From Shinella curvata (GTDB lineage: Bacteria > Pseudomonadota > Alphaproteobacteria > Rhizobiales > Rhizobiaceae), in contig NZ_JALJCJ010000002.1 in the NCBI RefSeq assembly GCF_022899935.1, positions 434,001-498,000 of the forward strand: 64,000 nt of DNA. The letters run 5' to 3'. This document shows positions 53,261-61,547 of this stretch, in pieces. The translations under genes were made by a program, and so were the position numbers. The notes under the pieces were generated by a model. It saw only the letters and a program-made list of their open reading frames with translations. It searched no databases and had not been told where the DNA came from. How positions within the stretch are numbered: the stretch's first letter is position 1; the number at the start of each line of letters is the position of its first letter.

Positions 53261-53659
53261 TTGAAACGGCAGGTATCCGGGCTTCTCGCCGCCCTCTGCA
53301 CACTGACGCTCGCGTCCCCCGCGTTTTCCATCGATGCGCGCATCCGCGGCCAGCTGGAAAAATTGACGCCGGAAGAACGACTGGAGCAGCGTTGCGACAT
53401 GGAGGCGATGGACAAGATCGGCGCGGCGAAGGACGGCTTTCGCCCCGACAAGGTGATCGCCTACGCCTTCGGTGATCCCAAGCTCGACGGCACCACCTTC
53501 AGGACGAAGGGCGCGGTCTTCCGCAGCCAGGGCGAATGGTACCGCCTGTCCTACAAATGCGAAGCCAGCGCCGACCGCCTGGAGGTCAACGCCTTCAAGT
53601 ACAAGATCGGCGACCAAGTGCCGCACGAGGACTGGGCGGCGCATTATTTGTATGATTGA
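53261..53659 (+). CDS. DUF930 domain protein, exported
   Basis: The 132-residue protein has a signal peptide (MKRQVSGLLAALCTLTLASPAFS) and the mature segment RLEQRCDMEAMDKIGAAKDGFRPDKVIAYAF followed by WYRLSYKCEA, matching DUF930, a family common in Rhizobiales. Two cysteines suggest a disulfide. It starts at TTG 53261 behind GAGGAG. Function is unknown. Confidence 0.85.
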   Translation: MKRQVSGLLAALCTLTLASPAFSIDARIRGQLEKLTPEERLEQRCDMEAMDKIGAAKDGFRPDKVIAYAFGDPKLDGTTFRTKGAVFRSQGEWYRLSYKCEASADRLEVNAFKYKIGDQVPHEDWAAHYLYD

Positions 53660-53739
53660 GCGGGGTTTGTAAGACTGAGCGGGCGACGTCACAGGCGAGC
53701 CCAAGGATATCATTTCCTGCCCAACGACATCGCCAAATG

Positions 53740-53767
53740 AAAACGGCGCGTCCTCACGCGCCGTTTC
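53740..53767. terminator. Bidirectional terminator between DUF930 and VOC genes
   Basis: AAACGGCGCG and CGCGCCGTTT form a perfect 10-bp stem around TCCTCA, flanked by A and T residues, in the convergent gap. Confidence 0.82.
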
Positions 53768-53772
53768 TAACA

Positions 53773-54732
53773 TTACGCCGAAAGCTTCAGCCCGATCCCC
53801 CAGGGATCGATCAGCGAGACCGTATCGCCCGAGCGGGTGCTTGCCAGCGAGAGTTCGTCCAGCTTCGCGACGGCGGCGTCCAGTTTGGCCTTGTCGTTGA
53901 AGCGGATCGTGTAGTCGGCAAGGCCGGTCATGCCGGTCTGGCGCTTCGGCTGGCCGCGGGAGTTCCAGACATTGGCCGCCACGTGGTGGTGGTACTTGCC
54001 GGTGGCGAAGAAGCTTGCGCCCGGATAGCTCGTCATGATGTCGAGGCCGAGCACGCCGTTGAAGAAGGCGTTGGCTTCCGGAATGTCGGAGACCTGCAGG
54101 TGGATATGGCCGATGACCGTGCCGTTTTCCTGGTGCGTCCAGCCGTCCTTCGGGGCTTCGTCATAAAGCGCCTGCAAATCGAGCCGGTTCGTCGCCATCT
54201 TCACGGTGCCGTCAGGCACATAGGTCCATTCCGACCGGTCGCGGTCGCGATAGATCTCGATGCCGTTGCCCTCGGGATCGTCGAGATAGATCGCCTCGCT
54301 GACGAGGTGATCGGACGCGCCGGTGAGCTGGACATTGTTGTGCGCGGCATGCGCCAGCCAGCGGCCGAGCTCCTTGCGGTTGGGCACGAGGAAGGCGGTG
54401 TGGAAGAGGCCGGGCGCATTGCGTGGTGCGCGGGCGGAATTGTTGCCCGTCGTCAGCGTCAGAAGCGGACGGCCGGCGACGCCGAGCGTCTCGCCGGATG
54501 CCGAGGTATCGAGAACCGTGAGGCCCATGACCTTCTGGTAGAAGGCCGAGGTCATCGGCAGGTCGACCACCGTCAGGTGCGAGTGATCGACGAAAGCCGG
54601 CATGTCGACGGCGTGGGTCTTGGTCGTTGCATCAGTCATGGGGGCGGTCTCCGCGTGCGTGGGGCCGGCCTTGGCGACGGCGATGCCGGCGGCGGCTGCG
54701 CCGAGGAACGTGCGTCTGTCGAGGTCCGTCAT
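53773..54732 (-). CDS. VOC-family dioxygenase-like protein with Tat signal
   Basis: The 319-residue protein has a twin-arginine signal, MTDLDRRTFLGAAAAGIAVA, then two vicinal-oxygen-chelate modules of the CatE (catechol 2,3-dioxygenase-like) type: HSHLTVVDLP with LFHTAFLVP and GNGIEIYRD, and GHIHLQVSDIPEA with YHHHVAANVW. The last Glu of the second module is not obvious (WGIGLKLS). It may oxidise an aromatic or act as a metal-binding isomerase in the periplasm. ATG 54732 with AGGATGG is favoured, ATG 54741 possible. Confidence 0.85.
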   Translation of the reverse strand: MTDLDRRTFLGAAAAGIAVAKAGPTHAETAPMTDATTKTHAVDMPAFVDHSHLTVVDLPMTSAFYQKVMGLTVLDTSASGETLGVAGRPLLTLTTGNNSARAPRNAPGLFHTAFLVPNRKELGRWLAHAAHNNVQLTGASDHLVSEAIYLDDPEGNGIEIYRDRDRSEWTYVPDGTVKMATNRLDLQALYDEAPKDGWTHQENGTVIGHIHLQVSDIPEANAFFNGVLGLDIMTSYPGASFFATGKYHHHVAANVWNSRGQPKRQTGMTGLADYTIRFNDKAKLDAAVAKLDELSLASTRSGDTVSLIDPWGIGLKLSA

Positions 54733-54942
54733 GATATCCATCCTGTGATCGGTTTCCCTCGGAAACCGTTGTGTTGGGGTGAATATGGCGGAAGCGCCGT
54801 GTTCACGAAAGACGACGTTTCGGCGATTTACTGTCAACGCAGCGTTGACGATGAGCGCAAGATAGCTTGATTCCGATCAATGCCGTTTGACAATGCCGGT
54901 GCCATTTTCCCCGCAGGCTTTCCAACAAGGGAGACGGAAATC

Positions 54943-55266
54943 GTGACGGATCTGGCTGGCTACAAGGACATTCTTCTCACCCGCAAGCGCGAGCTCTATC
55001 ATCGCCTGAACAGGATCGAGACCGATCTCGACACGCTGAAAAGCGGCGACAGCGCCGATCGTGCCATCGAGCGCGAAAACGACGAGGTGCTAGAGGAATT
55101 CGGCGCGACCGGCCTCAAGGAGTTGAAGGCCATCGAAGCGGCTCTGGATCGCGTCGCCGCCGGGACCTTCGGCACCTGTGCCAAGTGCGGCAATCCCATC
55201 ACACTGGCGCGTCTCGCCGCCGTGCCGCATGCCGCCCTCTGCGAGGAATGCATCGCGCAGGCGTAA
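54943..55266 (+). CDS. DksA/TraR-family zinc-finger protein
   Basis: The 107-residue protein starts at GTG 54943 behind AGGGAGA. It has a helical coiled-coil N-terminal part and a zinc finger CAKCGNPITLARLAAVPHAALCEEC near the C-terminus with the four cysteines intact. It is shorter than DksA (about 150) and resembles TraR/YbiI-type members that bind RNA polymerase. Stress regulation is inferred. A longer open frame at 54880 has no ribosome site. Confidence 0.85.
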   Translation: MTDLAGYKDILLTRKRELYHRLNRIETDLDTLKSGDSADRAIERENDEVLEEFGATGLKELKAIEAALDRVAAGTFGTCAKCGNPITLARLAAVPHAALCEECIAQA

Positions 55267-55367
55267 GAAACGGCAACCTTTCGTGATCCGCCGAGAGCAC
55301 CGAAGGTCTTGTTTCAGAACGCCGAACACGCCACCATGGCCCGACCGACACAACAGGGCAGGCCAGC

Positions 55368-56033
55368 GTGGAAATCAAGGGCGTCAAATGGACCTATGAC
55401 CGGTCGGAAGTGATCGCCGATGGCATCGTGCATGGCGTCGGCGTGGTTTTCGCGCTGATCGGCGTCACGGCGCTGATCTTCTACGCCACTGTCTGGGCGA
55501 CGAGCGGGCAGCTCGCGGCCGCCTGGGTCTATGGCGTCGGCCTCGTCGCGGCGCTCGCCACCTCCTTCGCCTACAATCTCTGGCCGGTCTCGAAGGTGAA
55601 GTGGCACCTGCGCCGCTTCGACCATTCGGCGATCTTCGTTTTGATTGCGGCCACCTACACGCCCTTCCTGCAACGCGGCATGGACGATCCGCTGCTCGCC
55701 GGCATGCTGATCTTCATCTGGCTGATGGCGGCGGCCGGTGTGGCGCTGAAATTCCTGTTTCCCGGCCGGTACGACCGGCTGGCCATTCTCGTCTATCTCG
55801 CGATGGGCTGGAGCGGCGTGTTCGCGGCCGGCCCCCTGACGACGCATCTTCCGATCGCCACGCTCGTGCTGATCGTCGCCGGCGGCGTGCTCTATTCCGT
55901 CGGCGTGATCTTCCATGTCTGGGAAAAGCTGCGCTTCCAGAACGCCATTTGGCACGGCTTCGTTGTCGCCGCCGCCGCCGTGCACTATTCCGCCGTCGTC
56001 ACCAGTGTGGTGATGGGCGCGCCCGGCCTCTGA
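55368..56033 (+). CDS. Hemolysin III family membrane protein (PAQR/YqfA type)
   Basis: The 221-residue protein has seven predicted helices with conserved histidine positions: IADGIVHGVGVVFALIG, KVKWHLRRFDHSAIFVLIAATYTPF, and WHGFVVAAAAVHYSAVV. The family contains a putative metal site shared with PAQR receptors and acts in membrane-lipid homeostasis. Despite the name, hemolysis is not expected. GTG at 55368 is the start. It runs tail-to-tail with the next gene. Confidence 0.9.
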   Translation: MEIKGVKWTYDRSEVIADGIVHGVGVVFALIGVTALIFYATVWATSGQLAAAWVYGVGLVAALATSFAYNLWPVSKVKWHLRRFDHSAIFVLIAATYTPFLQRGMDDPLLAGMLIFIWLMAAAGVALKFLFPGRYDRLAILVYLAMGWSGVFAAGPLTTHLPIATLVLIVAGGVLYSVGVIFHVWEKLRFQNAIWHGFVVAAAAVHYSAVVTSVVMGAPGL

Positions 56034-56038
56034 ACGCT

Positions 56039-56542
56039 TCACTGCGCAGCGGGGGCGGCACCCTGCGCCGTGGTGCAGCCTTCGGCCGGATGCAGCGATT
56101 TCACCAGCTTGCCGACGAAGGGCGAAATCTCGGCCTTCATCGATTCGGGATATTCCAGCACGAAGGATGCCACGGCATCGTCGCAAAGCCGGATAGTGCG
56201 GTGATAGAGGATGCGGTCGCCGCGTGTGCCCGAAAGGCTTGCCCAGCCGGCCTTCTGCCGATCGTAGCTCAAATCCCAGCCCTCCTGCTTGTAGGTGGCG
56301 CGCCGGTCGGCGACGTCAAGCTCGAAGGGACCGGCCGCGAGATAGTGGCCCCAGACGGCCAGGGCCGCGCCCCCCTTCGAATAGGTACGCCCATCGCCAT
56401 TATCGGCCTCGCTGGACAGCGCAAAACCCGGCGGGATATCCACGGCATAGCCGAAGCGATCGTTGACATAGGGCTCCCAACCGGCTGCGGCGGCGAGGGT
56501 CGGGAGGAGGAGAAGAAAAACGGAAAAAATCAAACGCTGCAC
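56039..56542 (-). CDS. Hypothetical exported protein
   Basis: The 167-residue protein starts at GTG behind AAGGGG and has a signal peptide (VQRLIFSVFLLLLPTLAAAA). The mature part, starting GWEPYVNDRFGYAVDIPPGF, resembles small periplasmic proteins of unknown function in rhizobia, and has two cysteines (LCDDAVASF and AEGCTTAQG). An upstream ATG at 56572 would add ten residues. No family is recognised. Confidence 0.7.
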   Translation of the reverse strand: MQRLIFSVFLLLLPTLAAAAGWEPYVNDRFGYAVDIPPGFALSSEADNGDGRTYSKGGAALAVWGHYLAAGPFELDVADRRATYKQEGWDLSYDRQKAGWASLSGTRGDRILYHRTIRLCDDAVASFVLEYPESMKAEISPFVGKLVKSLHPAEGCTTAQGAAPAAQ

Positions 56543-56672
56543 GAAAAACCCCTTAAATGCCTGTGCTTTCATGACGGCCCAGCATCGCGGTTTCATCGAG
56601 CATGACAACACATGACTGGACAGGTTTCCCGCTCCTCCTGTAAGCGAAGGCAAACAAGTGGGGGGAACCACC

Positions 56673-57173
56673 ATGGACATAACAATACGCGACGCCGTGG
56701 AAGCGGATCTCCCCGGCATACTCGACATCTACAACGATGCCGTTGCCAACACCACGGCGATCTGGAACGATGCGGTGGTCGATCTCGACAACCGCAAGGC
56801 CTGGTTTGCCGCCCGCCGCGAGCGCGGTTTTCCCATCCTCGTCGCGCTGCGCGGAAAACAGGTGATCGGCTACGCTTCCTACGGCGACTGGCGCGCCTTC
56901 GACGGTTTTCGCCACACGGTAGAGCACTCCGTTTATGTGCGGAGCGACGTGCGCCGCACCGGCAGCGGACGCAAGCTGATGAAGGCGCTGATCGAGCGCG
57001 CGACCTTCAACGGCATCCATGTCATGGTCGGCTGTATCGAGGCGGAGAACGCCGCCTCGATCAAACTGCACGAGCAGATGGGTTTTAGCATGGTTGGCCG
57101 CTTCAGCGAGGTGGGCATCAAGTTCGGCCGCTGGCTGGACCTGACCTGCATGGAGCTGAAACTCTCGAAGTAG
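56673..57173 (+). CDS. GNAT acetyltransferase of the phosphinothricin/methionine-sulfoximine type
   Basis: The 166-residue protein has the Pat/Bar-like pattern: ITIRDAVEADLPGILDIYNDAVANTTAIW, HSVYVRSDVRRTGSGRKLMKALIE (acetyl-CoA loop with RRTGSG) and HEQMGFSMVGRFSEVGIKFGRWLDLTCM. Related enzymes acetylate phosphinothricin, methionine sulfoximine or sulfone. GGGGGAA precedes the ATG at 56673. It is single-gene and convergent with msrB, which is of interest because both genes touch methionine oxidation chemistry. Confidence 0.92.
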   Translation: MDITIRDAVEADLPGILDIYNDAVANTTAIWNDAVVDLDNRKAWFAARRERGFPILVALRGKQVIGYASYGDWRAFDGFRHTVEHSVYVRSDVRRTGSGRKLMKALIERATFNGIHVMVGCIEAENAASIKLHEQMGFSMVGRFSEVGIKFGRWLDLTCMELKLSK

Positions 57174-57177
57174 CGAC

Positions 57178-57194
57178 CCGGACGATCAGTCCGG
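57178..57194. terminator. Short hairpin between the acetyltransferase gene and msrB
   Basis: CCGGAC and GTCCGG pair around GATCA in the 12-base convergent gap, covering the msrB stop codon. It may end both transcripts. T tracts are absent. Confidence 0.35.
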
Positions 57195-57593
57195 ATCGAA
57201 GCTCAGCGCGACGCCATTCATGCAATAGCGCAGGCCCGTCGGCGGCGGGCCGTCGGGGAAGACGTGGCCCAGATGGGCGTCGCAATCCGTGCAGCGGATT
57301 TCCGTGCGCGTCATGCCGTAGGAATAATCCGAATGGTCCGTCACGGCGCCGGGCGCGATCGGCTGGTAGAAGCTCGGCCAGCCGGTGCCGGAATTGAACT
57401 TCGTCTCCGACCGGTAGAGCGGTGCGTTGCAGCAGATGCAGCGATAGGTGCCCTTCTTGGAGAGATCGAAGTCCGGGCTGGAAAAGGCGCGCTCCGTGCC
57501 GTGTTCGCGCGTGATGCGGAACTGCTCAGGCGTCAGAATTTCCCGCCATTCTTCCTTGGTCTTGTAGACTTTCAACGTCGTCGTATCGTTCAT
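57186..57593 (-). CDS. msrB: Peptide-methionine (R)-S-oxide reductase
   Basis: The 135-residue enzyme has two zinc CxxC pairs (CICC and CTDC), the substrate-site segment [14 protein letters not shown] and the reductive Cys in [12 protein letters not shown]. It repairs R-methionine sulfoxide in proteins using thioredoxin. AGGAGGA precedes the ATG at 57593. It is convergent with the GNAT gene and divergent from the vapBC pair. Confidence 0.96.
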   Translation of the reverse strand: MNDTTTLKVYKTKEEWREILTPEQFRITREHGTERAFSSPDFDLSKKGTYRCICCNAPLYRSETKFNSGTGWPSFYQPIAPGAVTDHSDYSYGMTRTEIRCTDCDAHLGHVFPDGPPPTGLRYCMNGVALSFDPD

Positions 57594-57668
57594 GACGTCC
57601 TCCTGTTGGAAACATAGATAGGATGCGGGAAGGGTGAAGACAATCGGCTCTGCGCAGCTTGAAAGCGC

Positions 57669-57716
57669 CATGATTTCCTCCTATCCTCCATATTGATGCA
57701 GAAGGAGGAAATCATG
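57669..57716. repeat. 14-bp inverted repeat spanning the vapB ribosome site
   Basis: CATGATTTCCTCCT and AGGAGGAAATCATG are perfect arms 20 bases apart. The right arm contains the Shine-Dalgarno sequence and ATG of vapB. It could be a VapBC operator, and in RNA a hairpin that hides the start. Confidence 0.7.
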
Positions 57717-57965
57717 CCTTTGAACATCAAGGACAATGAGGCGCACATCCTTGCCCGCAAGCTCGCGGAGGCGACGGGCGAGAGCCTGACTCAGGCCGTC
57801 AAGGTCTCCCTTGAGGAGCGGCTGGCGCGCATTCAGGTTGCCAACGGGCCGCGCCTTGCCGACCTGCTGGACCGCATCGCCCTCGACTGTGCGAGCCTGC
57901 CGGTTCTCGATCCGCGTTCGCCAGAAGAGATCCTCGGCTATGACGAAAACGGCTTGCCGCGATGA
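57714..57965 (+). CDS. vapB: VapB-type antitoxin (PSK/Rv0623 family)
   Basis: The 83-residue protein begins MPLNIKDNEAHILARKLAEATGESLTQAV, matching the PSK-type antitoxin N-terminus that forms the DNA-binding dimer, with a C-terminal LGYDENGLPR tail. It should neutralise the PIN toxin next to it and autorepress the operon, with the inverted repeat over its start as a likely site. AGGAGG precedes the ATG and its stop overlaps the vapC start by four bases. Confidence 0.9.
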   Translation: MPLNIKDNEAHILARKLAEATGESLTQAVKVSLEERLARIQVANGPRLADLLDRIALDCASLPVLDPRSPEEILGYDENGLPR

Positions 57966-58357
57966 TCGTGCTGGACACGTCAGCGCTTGTTGCCATCCTC
58001 ACTGACGAGCCGGAACGGCGCGCCTTCAACGAAGCCATCGAAGGCGCCGCCGAACGGGTCATGAGCGCGGCGAGCCTCTTGGAAACCAAGATGGTGCTGT
58101 TCGCCCGCTATGGCAGCAGCGGCGTGAACGCGTTCGATGCTTTTCTGCTGCGGGCCAATATCCGGATCGAGGCTGTTACGGCGGCACAGGCCGAGATCGC
58201 CTTCGATGCTTTCCGCCGTTTCGGGCGCGGCACCGGTCATGCCGCACATTTGAACTATGGTGATTGCTTTTCCTATGCATTGGCGCGTGAAAACGCCGCG
58301 CCCTTGCTGTTCAAGGGTGGTGATTTCGGTTTGACCGACGTAGAAAAGGCGCTCTGA
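57962..58357 (+). CDS. vapC: VapC-type PIN-domain toxin
   Basis: The 131-residue protein has the PIN acidic quartet: Asp in MIVLDTSALVAIL, Glu in SLLETKMV, then Asp in NYGDCFSYAL and Asp in FKGGDFGLTD. VapC ribonucleases cut tRNA or rRNA. The gene overlaps vapB by four bases (ATGA), giving coupling. The start of mrpA lies 49 bases downstream, so read-through into the antiporter genes is possible. Confidence 0.92.
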   Translation: MIVLDTSALVAILTDEPERRAFNEAIEGAAERVMSAASLLETKMVLFARYGSSGVNAFDAFLLRANIRIEAVTAAQAEIAFDAFRRFGRGTGHAAHLNYGDCFSYALARENAAPLLFKGGDFGLTDVEKAL

Positions 58358-58406
58358 TTTCTTGCAATGCCAATGACGGGCGAAGCCCGCAAATGAGGGG
58401 AGGGGC

Positions 58407-60737
58407 ATGACAGCGGACACGATGGGCCTGACCTTCCTCGCCTTCTGCCTGCCGTTTCTCGGTGCGCTCGCCGCGCCGGCGCTGACGCGGCTTCTCGGTC
58501 ATCACGCGGCCTGGCCGCTGGCGCTCGTACCGCTGGCCGTTTTCCTTCATTTCCTCGGCTTCAATGCCGAAATCGCCCGCGGCGAAATCGTCACCGGCGG
58601 CTATGCCTGGGTGCCGTCCTACAATGTCAGCTTCTCCTGGCTGATCGACGGGCTCTCGCTTGCGTTCCTGCTGCTGATTTCCGGTATCGGCGCGCTGATC
58701 GTGCTCTATGCCGGCGGCTACCTGAAGGGGCATCCGCATCAGGGGCGGTTCTTTTCCTTCATCCTGATGTTCATGGGGTCTATGCTCGGCGTCGTCGCGT
58801 CGGACAGTTTCCTGATGCTCTTCGTCTTCTGGGAGATGACCTCGATCACCTCCTTCCTGCTGATCGGCTTCGACCATGCGCGCGAGGCCTCGCGCCGCGC
58901 GGCGCTTCAGGCGCTAATCGTTACGGGCGGCGGCGGGCTCTTCCTGCTCGCCGGGCTGCTGCTGCTCTGGGACGTCACCGGTGTTACCCAGTTCTCGCTG
59001 CTGATGTCCTTCGGTCCCGAGTTGCGCGCCAGCCCGTTCTATCTCGCCATCCTCTTCCTCGTGCTGGGCGGCGCTTTCACCAAGTCGGCGCAGTTTCCGT
59101 TCCATTTCTGGCTGCCCAACGCCATGGAGGCGCCCACACCGGTCTCGGCCTATCTGCATTCGGCGACCATGGTGAAGGCCGGCGTCTATCTCCTGATGCG
59201 GCTCAACCCCGTGATGGGCGAAACGCCCGCCTGGGAAACCGTCCTGCCGGCCGTCGGCGGGCTGACGCTGCTCGTCGGCGCCGTGCTCGCCATCCGCCAG
59301 ACCGATCTCAAGCTGATGCTCGCCTATACGACGGTGGCGTCGCTTGGTCTTCTCGTCATGCTGACCGGCTTCGGCTCGGAGCATGCGATTGCCGCCGCGG
59401 CGCTCTATCTCGTCGCCCATTCGCTCTTCAAGGGCGCGCTCTTCATGGTCGCCGGCCTGATCGATCACGAGACGGGCACGCGCGATATCACGAAGCTCGG
59501 CGGCCTCCGGCGCGCCATGCCCGTCACCTTCCTCGCGGCTCTTCTCGCTGCGCTTTCGATGGGCGGCCTGCCGCCGTTCTTCGGCTTCCTCGCCAAGGAG
59601 GAGGTCTACGCGGCCCTATCCGGCGGGAGTCTGCGCCAGATCGCCTTCACGGCCGCCGCCATCATCGGTAACGGCCTGATGTTTGCGGTCGCCTTCGCCG
59701 TGGCGCTGAAACCCTTCCTCGGCGCACCCGTCCAAACGCCGAAACATGCGCATGAAGGCCCGGCGCTGCTGTGGATCGGCCCGATGTTGCTGGCGGTCAA
59801 GGGCCTCGTCATCGGCCTGTTTTCCGCGGTCACCCATGCCCTTCTGACCTCGCCGCTCGCCTCCGCCATCTCGGGCGCGCCGCAGACCGTCACCATCTCC
59901 GCCCTGCCGCATCTCAGCCTCGCCTTCGGCCTGTCGCTCTTGACGGTCGCCTTCGGCCTCGGCGTCTTCCTGATGCTGGACCGGGCGCGGGAGGCGGCGA
60001 ACCGTCTGGTCGAGGATATCGGCTGGGGGCCGGATCGCGGTTTCGACCAGGCGATGACCGGCCTCGTGCGCGCCGCCGCCGCCATCAGTCGGCTCCTCCA
60101 GCCGGGTCGTATGGAAATCTATATGACCGCCACCTTCGCGGTGATCGCGCTGGCGCTGCTGGTGCCGCCGGTGGTTTATGGCGAATGGCCGCGCCTGCCG
60201 GTCTGGCCGGCCGGAATGCCGTTCCATGAGCTGGCGGTGATGCTGCTCGCCGCCCTTGGCATCGGCGCGGTGCTGACCGCCGGCAACCGCCTGACGGCCA
60301 TCGTGGCGCTCGGCATCCAGGGGCTCTGCGTCGCCTTGCTCTTCCTGCTGTTCGGCGCGCCGGATCTCGCCTTCACCCAGTTCATGATCGAGACGCTCTC
60401 CGTCGTCATTCTCGCCCTGGTGATGACGCGCCTGAAACTCACGCCGCGCGATCACCGACCGCTGCGGGAAAAAATCCCCGACGCGGTGATCGCCATTGCC
60501 TGCGGCGTCGGCTTCGCGCTCTATCTCCTGAGGGTCACGCAGGGCCGCTTCGACACCGCGCTGACGGATTTCTTCAATCTCTATTCGAAGACCATCGCGC
60601 ATGGCGCCAATGTGGTGAATGTCATCATCGTCGATTTCCGCGGTACCGACACGCTCGGCGAAATCGCCGTCGTCATGGTCACGGGCCTGGCGATCCTCTC
60701 GATCATCCGCATCCGCAAGGGGAGGGCCGGGGCATGA
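58407..60737 (+). CDS. mrpA: Monovalent cation/H+ antiporter subunit A
   Basis: The 776-residue membrane protein has the NuoL-like antiporter domain with [18 protein letters not shown] and [22 protein letters not shown], followed by the MrpA C-terminal regions related to MbhD and MbhE. It is the largest part of a multi-subunit Na+ or K+/H+ antiporter (Mrp/Mnh/Pha) that lets cells survive alkaline or saline conditions. AGGGGAGGGG precedes the ATG. The stop of mrpA overlaps mrpB by four bases. Confidence 0.94.
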   Translation: MTADTMGLTFLAFCLPFLGALAAPALTRLLGHHAAWPLALVPLAVFLHFLGFNAEIARGEIVTGGYAWVPSYNVSFSWLIDGLSLAFLLLISGIGALIVLYAGGYLKGHPHQGRFFSFILMFMGSMLGVVASDSFLMLFVFWEMTSITSFLLIGFDHAREASRRAALQALIVTGGGGLFLLAGLLLLWDVTGVTQFSLLMSFGPELRASPFYLAILFLVLGGAFTKSAQFPFHFWLPNAMEAPTPVSAYLHSATMVKAGVYLLMRLNPVMGETPAWETVLPAVGGLTLLVGAVLAIRQTDLKLMLAYTTVASLGLLVMLTGFGSEHAIAAAALYLVAHSLFKGALFMVAGLIDHETGTRDITKLGGLRRAMPVTFLAALLAALSMGGLPPFFGFLAKEEVYAALSGGSLRQIAFTAAAIIGNGLMFAVAFAVALKPFLGAPVQTPKHAHEGPALLWIGPMLLAVKGLVIGLFSAVTHALLTSPLASAISGAPQTVTISALPHLSLAFGLSLLTVAFGLGVFLMLDRAREAANRLVEDIGWGPDRGFDQAMTGLVRAAAAISRLLQPGRMEIYMTATFAVIALALLVPPVVYGEWPRLPVWPAGMPFHELAVMLLAALGIGAVLTAGNRLTAIVALGIQGLCVALLFLLFGAPDLAFTQFMIETLSVVILALVMTRLKLTPRDHRPLREKIPDAVIAIACGVGFALYLLRVTQGRFDTALTDFFNLYSKTIAHGANVVNVIIVDFRGTDTLGEIAVVMVTGLAILSIIRIRKGRAGA

Positions 60738-61153
60738 ACACCCTCATCTTCCGCACCGTCGCCCCGTTCCTCACCGCGCTCATGGCGCTGTTTTCCATTT
60801 TCGTTTTGCTGCGCGGCCATAACGAGCCGGGCGGGGGCTTCATCGGCGGGTTGATTGCCGTGTCGGCATTGGCGATCTTCGGCATTGCCAATGGCATTGC
60901 GGCGGTGCGCCGCGCGCTGTGGTTCCATCCGATGGCCATTTCCGCCTTCGGCCTGTTCATCGCCTGCCTTGCCGGCCTGCTCTCGGCCGCCTTCGGCGTG
61001 CCGTTCATGACGGGGCTCTGGATCACTCCGACCGTGCTCGGCGTCGAAATCCCGCTTTCCTCCGTGATGCTGTTCGATACTGGCGTCTATCTCGTCGTGG
61101 TGGGCGCGATCACGTCGATTGCGCTGGCGCTGGAAGCGGGGGACGACGTCTGA
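60734..61153 (+). CDS. mrpB: Monovalent cation/H+ antiporter subunit B
   Basis: The 139-residue protein has about four helices and the MnhB motif [19 protein letters not shown]. It overlaps mrpA and mrpC by four and one bases. In the Rhizobium Pha1 type this subunit is fused to A, but here it is a separate gene, as in the second type of rhizobial locus. Confidence 0.93.
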   Translation: MNTLIFRTVAPFLTALMALFSIFVLLRGHNEPGGGFIGGLIAVSALAIFGIANGIAAVRRALWFHPMAISAFGLFIACLAGLLSAAFGVPFMTGLWITPTVLGVEIPLSSVMLFDTGVYLVVVGAITSIALALEAGDDV

Positions 61154-61530
61154 TGGAGTTTCCCTTCGTCCTTCTGATCGGCCTTTTCTTCGCCGCCGCC
61201 GTCTATCTGATGCTGTCGAAGTTTCTGGTGCGCGTGCTGCTCGGGGTGGTGCTGCTCGGCAATGGCGTGAACCTGCTGCTCTTCACCAACGGCCGCATCC
61301 TGCGCGAGATACCGCCGATCATTCCCGAGGGACACGACGTGCCGGCGACGCTGACGGCCAATGCGCTGCCGCAGGCGCTGATCCTGACGGCCATCGTCAT
61401 CTCCTTCTCCTTCTTCGCCTTCCTGCTGGTGCTGGTCTACCGCGCCTATCAGGACCTCGGCACCGACAATGGCAATGAGATGCGCTTGGCGGAGCCGGAA
61501 GACGATCCGCTACCGCCGACCGGCTACTGA
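61153..61530 (+). CDS. mrpC: Monovalent cation/H+ antiporter subunit C
   Basis: The 125-residue protein is NuoK-like: LSKFLVRVLLGVVLLGNGVNLLLFTNGR and ALPQALILTAIVISFSFFAFLLVLVYR, with three helices. Its ATG overlaps the mrpB stop (TGATG). Glu and Lys residues of this family take part in the proton path. Confidence 0.93.
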   Translation: MEFPFVLLIGLFFAAAVYLMLSKFLVRVLLGVVLLGNGVNLLLFTNGRILREIPPIIPEGHDVPATLTANALPQALILTAIVISFSFFAFLLVLVYRAYQDLGTDNGNEMRLAEPEDDPLPPTGY

Positions 61531-61547
61531 CAGGAACCGCCCCGCCA

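Noticed and set aside
55368-56033. True hemolysin
   Set aside because: HlyIII/PAQR family names are historical; no evidence of cytolytic function in the sequence.
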